DNA from: Vespa crabro
Lineage: Eukaryota > Arthropoda > Insecta > Hymenoptera > Vespidae
Assembly (NCBI RefSeq): GCF_910589235.1
Contig: NW_025813595.1
Location: 372,001 to 436,000 of the forward strand
Length of the DNA: 64,000 nucleotides
Reading direction: 5' to 3'
Part shown: piece by piece, positions 37,640 to 50,230 of the stretch
Layout of the letters: every line of letters begins with the position of its first letter
Numbering within the stretch: position 1 is the stretch's first letter
The notes under the pieces: generated by a model
The model's database searches: none
The model's input: the letters and a program-made list of their open reading frames with translations, nothing else
Told to the model about the DNA's origin: nothing
Program-made: the position numbers and the translations under genes

Positions 37640-39730
37640 ACAATTATCGTATGAAAACGCGTATTTAAACATAGTAAAAACGTTATATTCTTGTTATATT
37701 CTTTATTCTGCATCGATAGAATATAAAATCAATGAAATTGAACGAGATTTCAAGTTTTCGTTTTTCGACGATACGTGTATATGAGCGAAAAATCGTATAT
37801 ACGATATGAAAGAATGTTAAATACTTTGATTCCTATATAAAATAGACGTTTGATCTTATGAAATGCAATGTTCTGAATCGATTGGTAACATTTTTCAAAC
37901 TGTGGCACAAGTATTATTAAAGATTTTACGATTTTAACTTCGCATATACCGAAATTCGCGTATGTCGATTACGTTTTTCGACAATTATCATATGAAAACG
38001 CGTATATAAACATAGTAAAGACATTATATTCTTGTTATATTCTTTATTCTGCATCGATAGAATATAAAATCAATGAAATTGAACGAGATTTCAAGTGTTC
38101 GTTTTTCGACGGTACGCGTATATGAGCTAAAAATCGTATATACGATATTCAAGAATGTTAAAAACTTTGATTCCAATATAAAATAGATGTTTGATCCTAT
38201 GAAATGCAATGTTCTGAATCGATTGGTAACATTTTTCTATCTGTGGCACAACTATTATTATAGATTTCACGATTTTATCTTCGCATATACCGAAATTCGC
38301 GTATGTCGATTAAGTTTTTCGACAATTATCATATGAAAACGCGTATTTCAACATAGTAAAAACGATATATTCTTGTTATATTCTATTTTCTGCATCGATA
38401 GAATATAAAATCAATGAAATTGAACGAGATTTCAAGTTTTCGTTTTTCGACGATACGCGTACATGAGCGAAAAATCGTATATACGATATGAAAGAATGTT
38501 AAAAACTTTGATTCCAATATAGAATAGATTTTTGATCTTATGAAATGCAATGTTCTGAATCGATTGGTAACATTTTTCTAACTGTGGCACAAGTATTATT
38601 AAAGATATCACGATTTTATCTTCGCATATACAGAAATTCGCGTATGTCGATTAGGTTTTTCCACAATTATCATATAAAGAGGCGTATTTAAACATAGTAA
38701 AAACGTTATATTCTTGTTATATTGTTTATTCTGCATCGATAGAATATAAAATCAATGAAATTGAACAAGATTTCAAGTTTCCGTTTTTCGACGATACGCG
38801 GATATGTACGAAAAATCGTATATACGATATGAAAGAATGTTAAAAACTTTGATTAAAATATAAAATAGATGTTTGATCTTATGAAAAGCAATGTTCTAAA
38901 TCGATTGGTAACATTTTTCTAACTATGGCACAAGTATTATTAAAGATTTCACGATTTCATCTTCGCAAATACCGAAATTCGCGTATGTCGATTACGTTTT
39001 TCGACAATTATCATATGAGAACGCGTATTTAAACATAGTAAAAACGTTATATTCTTGTTATATTCTTTATTCTGCATCGATAGAATATAAAATCAATGAA
39101 ATTGAACGAGATTTCAAGTTTTCGTTTTTCGACGATACGTGTATATGAGCGAAAAATCGTATATACGATATGAAAGAATGTTAAATACTTTGATTCCTAT
39201 ATAAAATAGATGTTTGATCTTATGAAATGCAATGTTCTGAATCGATTGGTAACATTTTTCTAACTGTGGCACAAGTATTATTAAAGATTTTACGATTTTA
39301 ACTTCGCATATACCGAAATTCGCGTATGTCGATTACGTTTTTCGACAATTATCATATGAAAACGCGTATATAAACATAGTAAAGACATTATATTCTTGTT
39401 ATATTCTTTATTCTGCATCGATAGAATATAAAATCAATGAAATTGAACGAGATTTCAAGTTTTCGTTTTTCGACGATACGTGTATATGAGCGAAAAATCG
39501 TATATACGATATGAAAGAATGTTAAATACTTTGATTCCTATATAAAATAGATATTTGATCTTATGAAATGCAATGTTCTGAATCGATTGGTAACATTTTT
39601 CTAACTGTGGCACAAGTATTATTAAAGATTTTAAGATTTTATCTTCGCATATACCGAAATTCGCGTATGACGATTACGTTTTTCGACAATTATCATATGA
39701 AAACGCGTATTTAAACATAGTAAAAACTTT
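37640..39730 (+). repeat. Tetramer spacing (1364 bp) of ATACGTGTATATG monomers
   Basis: ATACGTGTATATG with AAATACTTTGATTCCTATATAAAAT is seen at 37771 and 39135 (1364 bp apart); the second marker is cited here by its core TTTGATTCCTATAT. GATTTTACGATTTTAACTTCG and GCGTATATAAACATAG follow in both. The same monomer type appears again at about 39475, 42187, 42527, 47477 and 47817, so it seeds much of the domain to the right. Confidence 0.8.
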
Positions 39731-41000
39731 ATATTCTTGTTATATTCTTTCTTCTGCATCGATAGAATATAAAATCAATGAAATTGATCGAGATTTCAAG
39801 TTTTCGTTTTTCGACGATACGCGTATGTGAGTGAAATATAAGATATGAAAGAATGTAAAAAACTTTAATTCCAATATAAAATAGATGTTTGATCTTATGA
39901 AATGCAATGTTCTGAATCGATTGGTAACATTTTTCTAACTGTGGCACAAGTATTATTAAAGATTTCACGATTTTATCTTCGCAAATACCGAAATTCGCGT
40001 ATGTCGATTACGTTTTTCGACAATTATCATATGAGAACGCGTATTTAAACATAGTAAAAACGTTATATTCTTGTTATATTCTTTATTCAGCATAGATAGA
40101 ATATAAAATCAATGAAATTGAACGAGATTGCAAGTTTTCGTATTTCGACGATACGCGTATATGAGCGAAAAATCGTATATACGATATGAAAGAATGTTAA
40201 ATACTTTGATTCCAATATAAAATAGATGTTTGATCTTATGAAATGCAATGTTCTGAATCGATTAGTAACATTTTTCTAACTGTGGCACAAGTATTATTAA
40301 AGATTTCACGATTTAATCTTCGCATATACCGAAATTCGCGTATGTCGATTAGGTATTCCACAATTATCATATGAAAACGCGTATTTAAACATAGTAAAAA
40401 CGTTATATTCTTGTTATATTCTTTATTCTGCATCGATAGAATATAAAATCAATGAAATTGAACGAGATTTCAAGTTTTCGTTTTTGACGATACGCTTACA
40501 TGAGCGAAAAATCGTATATACGTTATGAAAGAATGTTAAATACTTTGATTCCTATATAAAGTAGATGTTTGATCTTATGAAATGCAATGTTCTGAATCGA
40601 TTGGTAACATTTTTCTAACTGTGGCACAAGTATTATTAAAGATTTTAAGATTTTATCTTCGCATATACCGAAATTCGCGTATGACGATTACGTTTTTCGA
40701 CAATTATCATATGAAAACGCGTATTTAAACATAGTAAAAACTTTATATTCTTGTTATATTCTTTCTTCTGCATCGATAGAATATAAAATCAATGAAATTG
40801 AACGAGATTGCAAGTTTTCGTATTTCGACGATACGCGTATATGAGCGAAAAATCGTATATACGATATGAAAGAATGTTAAATACTTTGATTCCAATATAA
40901 AATAGATGTTTGATCTTATGAAATGCAATGTTCTGAATCGATTAGTAACATTTTTCTAACTGTGGCACAAGTATTATTAAAGATTTCACGATTTAATCTT
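39729..41000 (+). repeat. Dimer repeat (680 bp) with a 7-bp core deletion nearby
   Basis: The run GAGATTGCAAG, GTATTTCGACG, CGATTAGTAAC, ACGATTTAATCTTCG and TTAGGTATTCCAC occurs at about 40125-40340 and again 680 bp later. The missing base pair per monomer is in the TAGGTATTCCAC segment. The monomer at about 39737 has lost 7 bp in the palindromic core (GTGAGTGAAATATAAG). Part of the block recurs at offset 2035 (about 42570-43250). Confidence 0.8.
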
Positions 41001-44000
41001 CGCATATACCGAAATTCGCGTATGTCGATTAGGTATTCCACAATTATCATATGAAAACGCGTATTTAAACATAGTAAAAACGTTATATTCTTGTTATATT
41101 CTTTATTCTGCATCGATAGAATATAAAATCAATGAAATTGAACGAGATTTCAAGTTTTCGTTTTTGACGATACGCTTACATGAGCGAAAAATCGTATATA
41201 CGATATGAAAGAATGTTAAAAACTTTGATTCCAATATAGAATAGATGTTTGATCTTATTAAATGCAATGTTCTGAATCGATTGGTAACATTTTTCTAACT
41301 GTGGCACAAGTTTTATTAAAGATTTCACGATTTTATCTTCGCAAATACCGAAATTCGCGTATGTCGATTACGTTTTTCGACAATTATCATATGAGAACGC
41401 GTATTTAAAAATAGTAAAAACGTTATATTCTTGTTATATTCTTTATTCAGCATCGATAGAATATAAAATCAATGAAATTGAACGAGATTTTAAGTTTTCG
41501 TTTTTCGACGATACGCGTATATGAGCGAAAAATCGTATATACGTTATGAAAGAATGTTAAATACTTTGATTCCTATATAAAATAGATGTTTGATCTTATG
41601 AAATGCAATGTTCTGAATCGATTGGTAACATTTTTCTAACTGTGGCACAAGTATTATTAAAGATTTTACGATTTTATCTTCGCATATAACGAAATTCGCG
41701 TATGTCGATTACGTTTTTCGACAATTATCATATGAAAACGCGTATTTAAACATAGTAAAAACGTTATATTCTTGTTATATTCTTTATTCTACATCGATAG
41801 AATATAAAATCAATGAAATTGAACGAGATTTCAACTTTCGTTTTTCGACGATACGCGTTTATGAGTGAAATATACGATATGAAAGATTGTTAAAAACTTT
41901 GATTCCAATATAAAATAGATGTTTGATCTTATGAAATGCAATGTTCTGAATCGATTGGTAACATTTTTCTAACTGTGGCACAAGTATTATTAAAGATTTC
42001 ACGATTTTATCTTCGCATATACTGAAATTCGCGTATGTCGATTAGGTTTTCCAAAATTATCATATGAAAACGCGTATTTAAACATAGTAAAAACGTTATA
42101 TTCATGTTATATTCTTTATTCTGCATCGATAGAATATAAAATCAATGAAATTGAACGAGATTTCAAGTTTTCGTTTTTCGACGATACGTGTATATGAGCG
42201 AAAAATCGTATATACGATATGAAAGAATGTTAAATACTTTGATTCCTATATAAAATAGATGTTTGATCTTATGAAATGCAATCTTCTGAATCGATTGGTA
42301 ACATTTTTCTAACTGTGGCACAAGTATTATTAAAGATTTTACGATTTTAACTTCGCATATACCGAAATTCGCGTATGTCGATTACGTTTTTCGACAATTA
42401 TCATATGAGAACGCGTATTTAAACATAGTAAAAACGTTATATTCTTGTTATATTCTTTATTCTGCATCGATAGAATATAAAATCAATGAAATTGAACGAG
42501 ATTTCAAGTTTTCGTTTTTCGACGATACGTGTATATGAGCGAAAAATCGTATATACGATATGAAAGAATGTTAAATACTTTGATTCCTATATAAAATAGA
42601 TGTTTGATCTTATGAAATGCAATGTTCTGAATCGATTGGTAACATTTTTCTAACTGTGGCACAAGTATTATTAAAGATTTTAAGATTTTATCTTCGCATA
42701 TACCGAAATTCGCGTATGACGATTACGTTTTTCGACAATTATCATATGAAAACGCGTATTTAAACATAGTAAAAACTTTATATTCTTGTTATATTCTTTC
42801 TTCTGCATCGATAGAATATAAAATCAATGAAATTGAACGAGATTTCAAGTTTTCGTTTTTCGACGATACGCGTATATGAGCGAAAAATCGTATATACGAT
42901 ATGAAAGAATGTTAAATACTTTGATTCCAATATAAAATAGATGTTTGATCTTATGAAATGCAATGTTCTGAATCGATTAGTAACATTTTTCTAACTGTGG
43001 CACAAGTATTATTAAAGATTTCACGATTTAATCTTCGCATATACCGAAATTCGCGTATGTCGATTAGGTATTCCACAATTATCATATGAAAACGTGTATT
43101 TAAACATAGTAAAAACGTTATATTCTTGTTATATTCTTTATTCTGCATCGATAGAATATAAAATCAATGAAATTGAACGAGATTTCAAGTTTTCGTTTTT
43201 GACGATATGCTTACATGAGCGAAAAATCGTATATACGATATGAAAGAATGTTAAAAACTTTGATTCCAATATAAAATAGATGTTTGATCTTATGAAAAGC
43301 AATGTTCTGAATCGATTGGAAACATTTTTCTAACTGTGGCACAAGTATTATTAAAGATTTCACGATTTTATCTTCGCATATACCGAAATTCGCCTTTGTC
43401 GATTACGTTTTTCGAAAATTATCATATGAAAACGCGTATTTAAACAAAGTAAAAACGATATATTCTTGTTATATTCTATTTTCTGCATCGATACAATATA
43501 AAGTCAATTAAATTGAACGAGATTTCAAGTTTTCGTTTTTCGACGGTACGCGTATATGAGCGAAAAATCGTATATACGATATGAAAGAATGTTAAAACCT
43601 TTGATTCCAGTATAAAATAGATGTTTGATCTTATGAAATGCAATGTTCTGAATCGATTGGTAACATTTTTCTAACTGTGGCACAAGTATTATTAAAGATA
43701 TCACGATTTTATCTTCGCATATACCGAAATTCGCGTATGTCGATTAGGTATTTCGACAATTATCATATGAAAACGCGTATTTAAACATAGTAAAAACGTT
43801 ATATTCTTGTTATATTCCTTATTCAGCATCGATAGAATATAAAATCAATGAAATTGAACGAGATTGCAAGTTTTCGTTTTTCGAAGATACGCGTATATGA
43901 GCGAAAAATCGTATATACGTTATGAAAGAATGTTAAATTCTTTGATTCCTATATAAAATAGATGTTTGATCTTATGAAATGCAATGTTCTGAATCGATTG

Positions 44001-44140
44001 GTAACATTTTTCTAACTGTGGCACAAGTATTATTAATGATTTCACGATTTTATCTTTGCAAATACCGAAATTCGCGTATGTCGATTACGTTTTTCGACAA
44101 TTATCATATGAAAACGCGTATTTAAACATAGTAAAATCGT
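41001..44140 (+). repeat. Roughly 3.1-kb duplicated block, left copy
   Basis: From 41001 the sequence matches 46294 onward at offset 5293. Markers are CCAATATAGAATAG, ATTAAATGC, GCAAATACC, ATGAGAACG, CTACATCG, TCAACTTTCG with GAGTGAAATATACG, TTCATGTTAT, GCAATCTTCTG and TTCTTTCTTCTGC. I saw only isolated differences in the first 2 kb, for example AAGTTTTATT against AAGTCTTATT. Near 42960-43300 this copy has one more monomer than the right copy, so the offset drops to 4953. It returns to about 5287 after 44030 because the right copy gained a monomer. Confidence 0.88.
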
Positions 44141-46190
44141 TATATTCTTGTTATATTCTTTAGTCTGCATCGATAGAATATAAAATCAATGTAATTGAAA
44201 GAGATTTCAAGTTTTCGTTTTTCGACGATACGCGTATATGAGCGAAAAATCGTATATACGATATGAAAGAATGTTAAAAACCATGATTCCAATATAAAAT
44301 AGATGTTTGATCTTATGAAATGCAATGTTCTGAATCGATTAGTAACATTTTTCTAACTGTGGCACAAGTATTATTAAAGATTTCACGATTTTATCTTCGC
44401 ATATACCGAAATTCGCGTTTGTCGATTAGGTATTCCACAATTATCATATGAAAACGTGTATTTAAACATAGTAAATACGTTATATTCTTGTTATATTCTT
44501 TATTCTGTATCGATAGAATAGAAAATCAATGAAATTGAACGAGATTTCAAGTTTTCGTCTTTTGACGATACGCGTATATGAGCGAAAAATAGTATATACG
44601 ATATGAACGAATGTTAAAAACTTTGATTCCAATATAAAATAGATGTTTAATCCTATGAAAAGCAATGTTCTGAATCGATTGGTAACATTTTTCTAACTGT
44701 GGCACAAGTATTATTAAAGATTTCAAGATTTTATCTTCGCATATACCGAAATTCGAGTATGTCGATTATGTTTTCGACAATTATCATCTGAAAACGCGTA
44801 TTTAAACATAGTAAAAACGTTATATTCTTGTTATATTCTTTATTCTGCATCGATAGAATTGAAAATCAATGAAATTGAACGAGATTTCATGTTTTCGTTT
44901 TTCGACGATACGCGTATATGAGCGAAAAATCGTATATACGATATGAAAGAATGTTAAATACTTTGATTCCAATATAAAATAGATATTTGATCTTATGAAT
45001 TGCAATGTTCTGAATCGATTGGTAACATTTTTCTAACTCTGGCACAAATATAATTAAAGATTTCACGATTTTATCTTCGCATATAACGAAATTCGCGTAT
45101 GTCGATTACGTTTTTCGACAATTATCATATGAATACGCGTATTTAAACATAGTAAAAACGTTATATTCTTGTTATATTCTTTATTCTGCATCGATAGAAT
45201 ATAAAATCAATAAAATTGAACGAGATTTCAAGTTTTCGTTTCACGACGATACGCGTATATGAGCGATAAATCGTATATACGATATGAAAGAATGTTAAAA
45301 ACTTTGATACCAATATAAAATAGATGTTTTATCTTAGGAAAAGCAATGTTCTGAATCGATTGGTAACATTTTTCTAACTGTGGCACAAGTATTATTAAAG
45401 ATTTCACGATTTTATCTTCGCATATACCGAAATTCGCATATGTCGATTAAGTTTTCGAAAATTATCATATGAAAACGCGTATTTAAACATAATAAAAACG
45501 TTAAATTCTTGTTATATTCTTTATTCTGCATCGATAGAATAGAAAATCAATGGAATTGAACGAGATTTCAAGTTTTCGTTTTTCGACGTTACGCGTATAT
45601 GAGCGAGTAATCGTATATACGAAATGAAAGTATGTTAATAACTTTGATACCAATATAAAACAGATGTTTGATCTTATGAAATGCAACGTTCTGAATCGAT
45701 TGGTAACATTTTTCTAACTGTTGCACAAGTGTTATTTAAGATTTCACGATTTTATCTTCGCATATACCGAAATTCACATATGTCGATTACGTTTTTCGAC
45801 AGTTATCATATGAAAACGCGTATTTAAACATAGTAAAAACGTTATATTCTTGTTATATTCTTTACACTGCATCGATAGAATAGAGAATCAATGAAATTGA
45901 ACGAGATTTCAAGTTTTCGTCTTTCGACGATACGCGTATATGAGCGAAAAATCGTATATACGATATGAAAGAATGTTAAATACTTTGATTCCAATATAAA
46001 ATAGATGTATGATCTTATGAAATGCAATGTTCTGAATCGATTGGTAACATTTTTCTAACTGTGGCACAAGTATTATTAAAGATTTCACTATTTCATCTTC
46101 GCATATACCGAAATTCGAGTATGTCGATTACGTTTTTCGACAATTATCATATGAAAGCGCGTATTTAAACATAGTAAAAACGTTATATTC
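44141..46190 (+). repeat. Six divergent monomers between the duplicated blocks
   Basis: Single monomers with private changes, such as GTCTTTTGACGATACG near 44557, GTTTCACGACGATACG near 45236, GACGTTACGCG near 45584 and GAATAGAGAATC near 45880. The last two monomers (about 45510-46190) are copied at 49436-50115 (offset 3926) and, for the first, again near 53186. The block is ordinary array with no other content. Confidence 0.78.
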
Positions 46191-46383
46191 TTGTTATATT
46201 CTTTATTCTGCATCGATAGAATATAAAATCAATGAAATTGAACGAGATTTCAAGTTTACGTCTTTCGACGATACGCTTATATGAGCGAAAAATCGCATAT
46301 ACCGAAATTCGCGTATGTCGATTAGGTATTCCACAATTATCATATGAAAACGCGTATTTAAACATAGTAAAAACGTTATATTC
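46191..46383 (+). repeat. Truncated satellite monomer, 193 bp, at a duplication breakpoint
   Basis: Anchor-to-anchor distance is 193 bp instead of 341. The left part follows the monomer also present at 50117 (AAGTTTACGTCTTTCG, ATACGCTTATATGAGCG) as far as AAATCG at 46290-46295. The next bases, CATATACCGAAATTCG, belong to monomer position 253 onward, so about 147 bp are missing. TCG is present on both sides of the join, a 3-bp microhomology. From 46294 the sequence follows 41001 onward. This is the only grossly out-of-register monomer I found in the window. Confidence 0.92.
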
Positions 46384-49300
46384 TTGTTATATTCTTTATT
46401 CTGCATCGATAGAATATAAAATCAATGAAATTGAACGAGATTTCAAGTTTTCGTTTTTGACGATACGCTTACATGAGCGAAAAATCGTATATACGATATG
46501 AAAGAATGTTAAAAACTTTGATTCCAATATAGAATAGATGTTTGATCTTATTAAATGCAATGTTCTGAATCGATTGGTAACATTTTTCTAACTGTGGCAC
46601 AAGTCTTATTAAAGATTTCACGATTTTATCTTCGCAAATACCGAAATTCGCGTATGTCGATTACGTTTTTCGACAATTATCATATGAGAACGCGTATTTA
46701 AAAATAGTAAAAACGTTATATTCTTGTTATATTCTTTATTCAGCATCGATAGAATATAAAATCAATGAAATTGAACGAGATTTCAAGTTTTCGTTTTTCG
46801 ACGATACGCGTATATGAGCGAAAAATCGTATATACGTTATGAAAGAATGTTAAATACTTTGATTCCTATATAAAATAGATGTTTGATCTTATGAAATGCA
46901 ATGTTCTGAATCGATTGGTAACATTTTTCTAACTGTGGCACAAGTATTATTAAAGATTTTACGATTTTATCTTCGCATATAACGAAATTCGCGTATGTCG
47001 ATTACGTTTTTCGACAATTATCATATGAAAACGCGTATTTAAACATAGTAAAAACGTTATATTCTTGTTATATTCTTTATTCTACATCGATAGAATATAA
47101 AATCAATGAAATTGAACGAGATTTCAACTTTCGTTTTTCGACGATACGCGTTTATGAGTGAAATATACGATATGAAAGATTGTTAAAAACTTTGATTCCA
47201 ATATAAAATAGATGTTTGATCTTATGAAATGCAATGTTCTGAATCGATTGGTAACATTTTTCTAACTGTGGCACAAGTATTATTAAAGATTTCACGATTT
47301 TATCTTCGCATATACTGAAATTCGCGTATGTCGATTAGGTTTTCCAAAATTATCATATGAAAACGCGTATTTAAACATAGTAAAAACGTTATATTCATGT
47401 TATATTCTTTATTCTGCATCGATAGAATATAAAATCAATGAAATTGAACGAGATTTCAAGTTTTCGTTTTTCGACGATACGTGTATATGAGCGAAAAATC
47501 GTATATACGATATGAAAGAATGTTAAATACTTTGATTCCTATATAAAATAGATGTTTGATCTTATGAAATGCAATCTTCTGAATCGATTGGTAACATTTT
47601 TCTAACTGTGGCACAAGTATTATTAAAGATTTTACGATTTTAACTTCGCATATACCGAAATTCGCGTATGTCGATTACGTTTTTCGACAATTATCATATG
47701 AGAACGCGTATTTAAACATAGTAAAAACGTTATATTCTTGTTATATTCTTTATTCTGCATCGATAGAATATAAAATCAATGAAATTGAACGAGATTTCAA
47801 GTTTTCGTTTTTCGACGATACGTGTATATGAGCGAAAAATCGTATATACGATATGAAAGAATGTTAAATACTTTGATTCCTATATAAAATAGATGTTTGA
47901 TCTTATGAAATGCAATGTTCTGAATCGATTGGTAACATTTTTCTAACTGTGGCACAAGTATTATTAAAGATTTTAAGATTTTATCTTCGCATATACCGAA
48001 ATTCGCGTATGACGATTACGTTTTTCGACAATTATCATATGAAAACGCGTATTTAAACATAGTAAAAACTTTATATTCTTGTTATATTCTTTCTTCTGCA
48101 TCGATAGAATATAAAATCAATGAAATTGAACGAGATTTCAAGTTTTCGTTTTTCGACGATACGCGTATATGAGCGAAAAATCGTATATACGATATGAAAG
48201 AATGTTAAATACTTTGATTCCAATATAAAATAGATGTTTGATCTTATGAAATGCAATGTTCTGAATCGATTGGAAACATTTTTCTAACTGTGGCACAAGT
48301 ATTATTAAAGATTTCACGATTTTATCTTCGCATATACCGAAATTCGCCTTTGTCGATTACGTTTTTCGACAATTATCATATGAAAACGCGTATTTAAACA
48401 AAGTAAAAACGATATATTCTTGTTATATTCTATTTTCTGCATCGATACAATATAAAGTCAATTAAATTGAACGAGATTTCAAGTTTTCGTTTTTCGACGG
48501 TACGCGTATATGAGCGAAAAATCGTATATACGATATGAAAGAATGTTAAAACCTTTGATTCCAGTATAAAATAGATGTTTGATCTTATGAAATGCAATGT
48601 TCTGAATCGATTGGTAACATTTTTCTAACTGTGGCACAAGTATTATTAAAGATATCACGATTTTATCTTCGCATATACCGAAATTCGCGTATGTCGATTA
48701 GGTATTTCGACAATTATCATATGAAAACGCGTATTTAAACATAGTAAAAACGTTATATTCTTGTTATATTCCTTATTCAGCATCGATAGAATATAAAATC
48801 AATGAAATTGAACGAGATTGCAAGTTTTCGTTTTTCGAAGATACGCGTATATGAGCGAAAAATCGTATATACGTTATGAAAGAATGTTAAATTCTTTGAT
48901 TCCTATATAAAATAGATGTTTGATCTTATGAAATGCAATGTTCTGAATCGATTGGTAACATTTTTCTAACTGTGGCACAAGTATTATTAGAGATTTTACG
49001 ATTTTATCTTCGCATATAACGAAATTCGCGTATGTCGATTACGTTTTTCGACAATTATCATATGAAAACGCGTATTTAAACATAGTAAAAACGTTATATT
49101 CTTGTTATATTCTTTATTCTACATCGATAGAATATAAAATCAATGAAATTGAACGAGATTTCAACTTTCGTTTTTCGACGATACGCGTATATGAGTGAAA
49201 TATACGAAATGAAAGATTGTTAAAAACTTTGATTCCAATATAAAATAGATGTTTGATCTTATGAAATGCAATGTTCTGAATCGATTGGTAACATTTTTCT

Positions 49301-49435
49301 AACTGTGGCACAAGTATTATTAATGATTTCACGATTTTATCTTTGCAAATACCGAAATTCGCGTATGTCGATTACGTCTTTCGACAATTATCATATGAAA
49401 ACGCGTATTTAAACATAGTAAAATCGTTATATTCT
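46294..49435 (+). repeat. Roughly 3.1-kb duplicated block, right copy
   Basis: Second copy of the block starting at 41001. Compared with the left copy it lacks one monomer near 48250. There the end of the monomer starting near 48079 passes directly into the CGATTGGAAACATT monomer. It has gained one near 48970-49310, marked by ATTAGAGATTTTACG, CGCATATAACG, CTACATCG and GAGTGAAATATACG, which resembles about 41650-41990. The left edge is the truncated monomer. After about 49435 it switches to sequence matching 45510 onward. Confidence 0.88.
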
Positions 49436-50230
49436 TGTTATATTCTTTATTCTGCATCGATAGAATAGAAAATCAATGGAATTGAACGAGATTTCAAGTT
49501 TTCGTTTTTCGACGTTACGCGTATATGAGCGAGTAATCGTATATACGAAATGAAAGTATGTTAATAACTTTGATACCAATATAAAACAGATGTTTGATCT
49601 TATGAAATGCAACGTTCTGAATCGATTGGTAACATTTTTCTAACTGTTGCACAAGTGTTATTTAAGATTTCACGATTTTATCTTCGCATATACCGAAATT
49701 CACATATGTCGATTACGTTTTTCGACAGTTATCATATGAAAATGCGTATTTAAACATAGTAAAAACGTTATATTCTTGTTATATTCTTTACACTGCATCG
49801 ATAGAATAGAGAATCAATGAAATTGAACGAGATTTCAAGTTTTCGTCTTTCGACGATACGCGTATATGAGCGAAAAATCGTATATACGATATGAAAGAAT
49901 GTTAAAAACTTTGATTCCAATATAAAATAGATGTATGATCTTATGAAATGCAATGTTCTGAATCGATTGGTAACATTTTTCTAACTGTGGCACAAGTATT
50001 ATTAAAGATTTCACTATTTCATCTTCGCATATACCGAAATTCGAGTATGTCGATTACGTTTTTCGACAATTATCATATGAAAGCGCGTATTTAAACATAG
50101 TAAAAACGTTATATTCTTGTTATATTCTTTATTCTGCATCGATAGAATATAAAATCAATGAAATTGAACGAGATTTCAAGTTTACGTCTTTCGACGATAC
50201 GCTTATATGATCGAAAAATCGTATATACGA
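49436..50230 (+). repeat. 0.8-kb segment copied from about 45510-46290 (offset 3926)
   Basis: The ordered markers GAATAGAAAATCAATGG, GACGTTACGCG, GAGCGAGTAATCG, ACAGATGTTTG, GCAACGTTCTG, AAATTCACATATG, CGACAGTTATC, TTTACACTGC, GAATAGAGAATC, TTTCACTATTTC and AAAGCGCG match at one offset. The first monomer is also present near 53186, with GACGATACGCG instead of GACGTTACGCG and GTGGCACAAG instead of GTTGCACAAG. The copy here reads through intact where the left copy is broken at 46294, so it shows what the truncated monomer looked like before its break. Confidence 0.87.

Noticed and set aside
46191..46383. Transposon or other insertion at the irregular monomer
   Set aside because: The irregularity is a loss of about 147 bp, not a gain. 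Both sides are satellite, and there is no target-site duplication or terminal inverted repeat.
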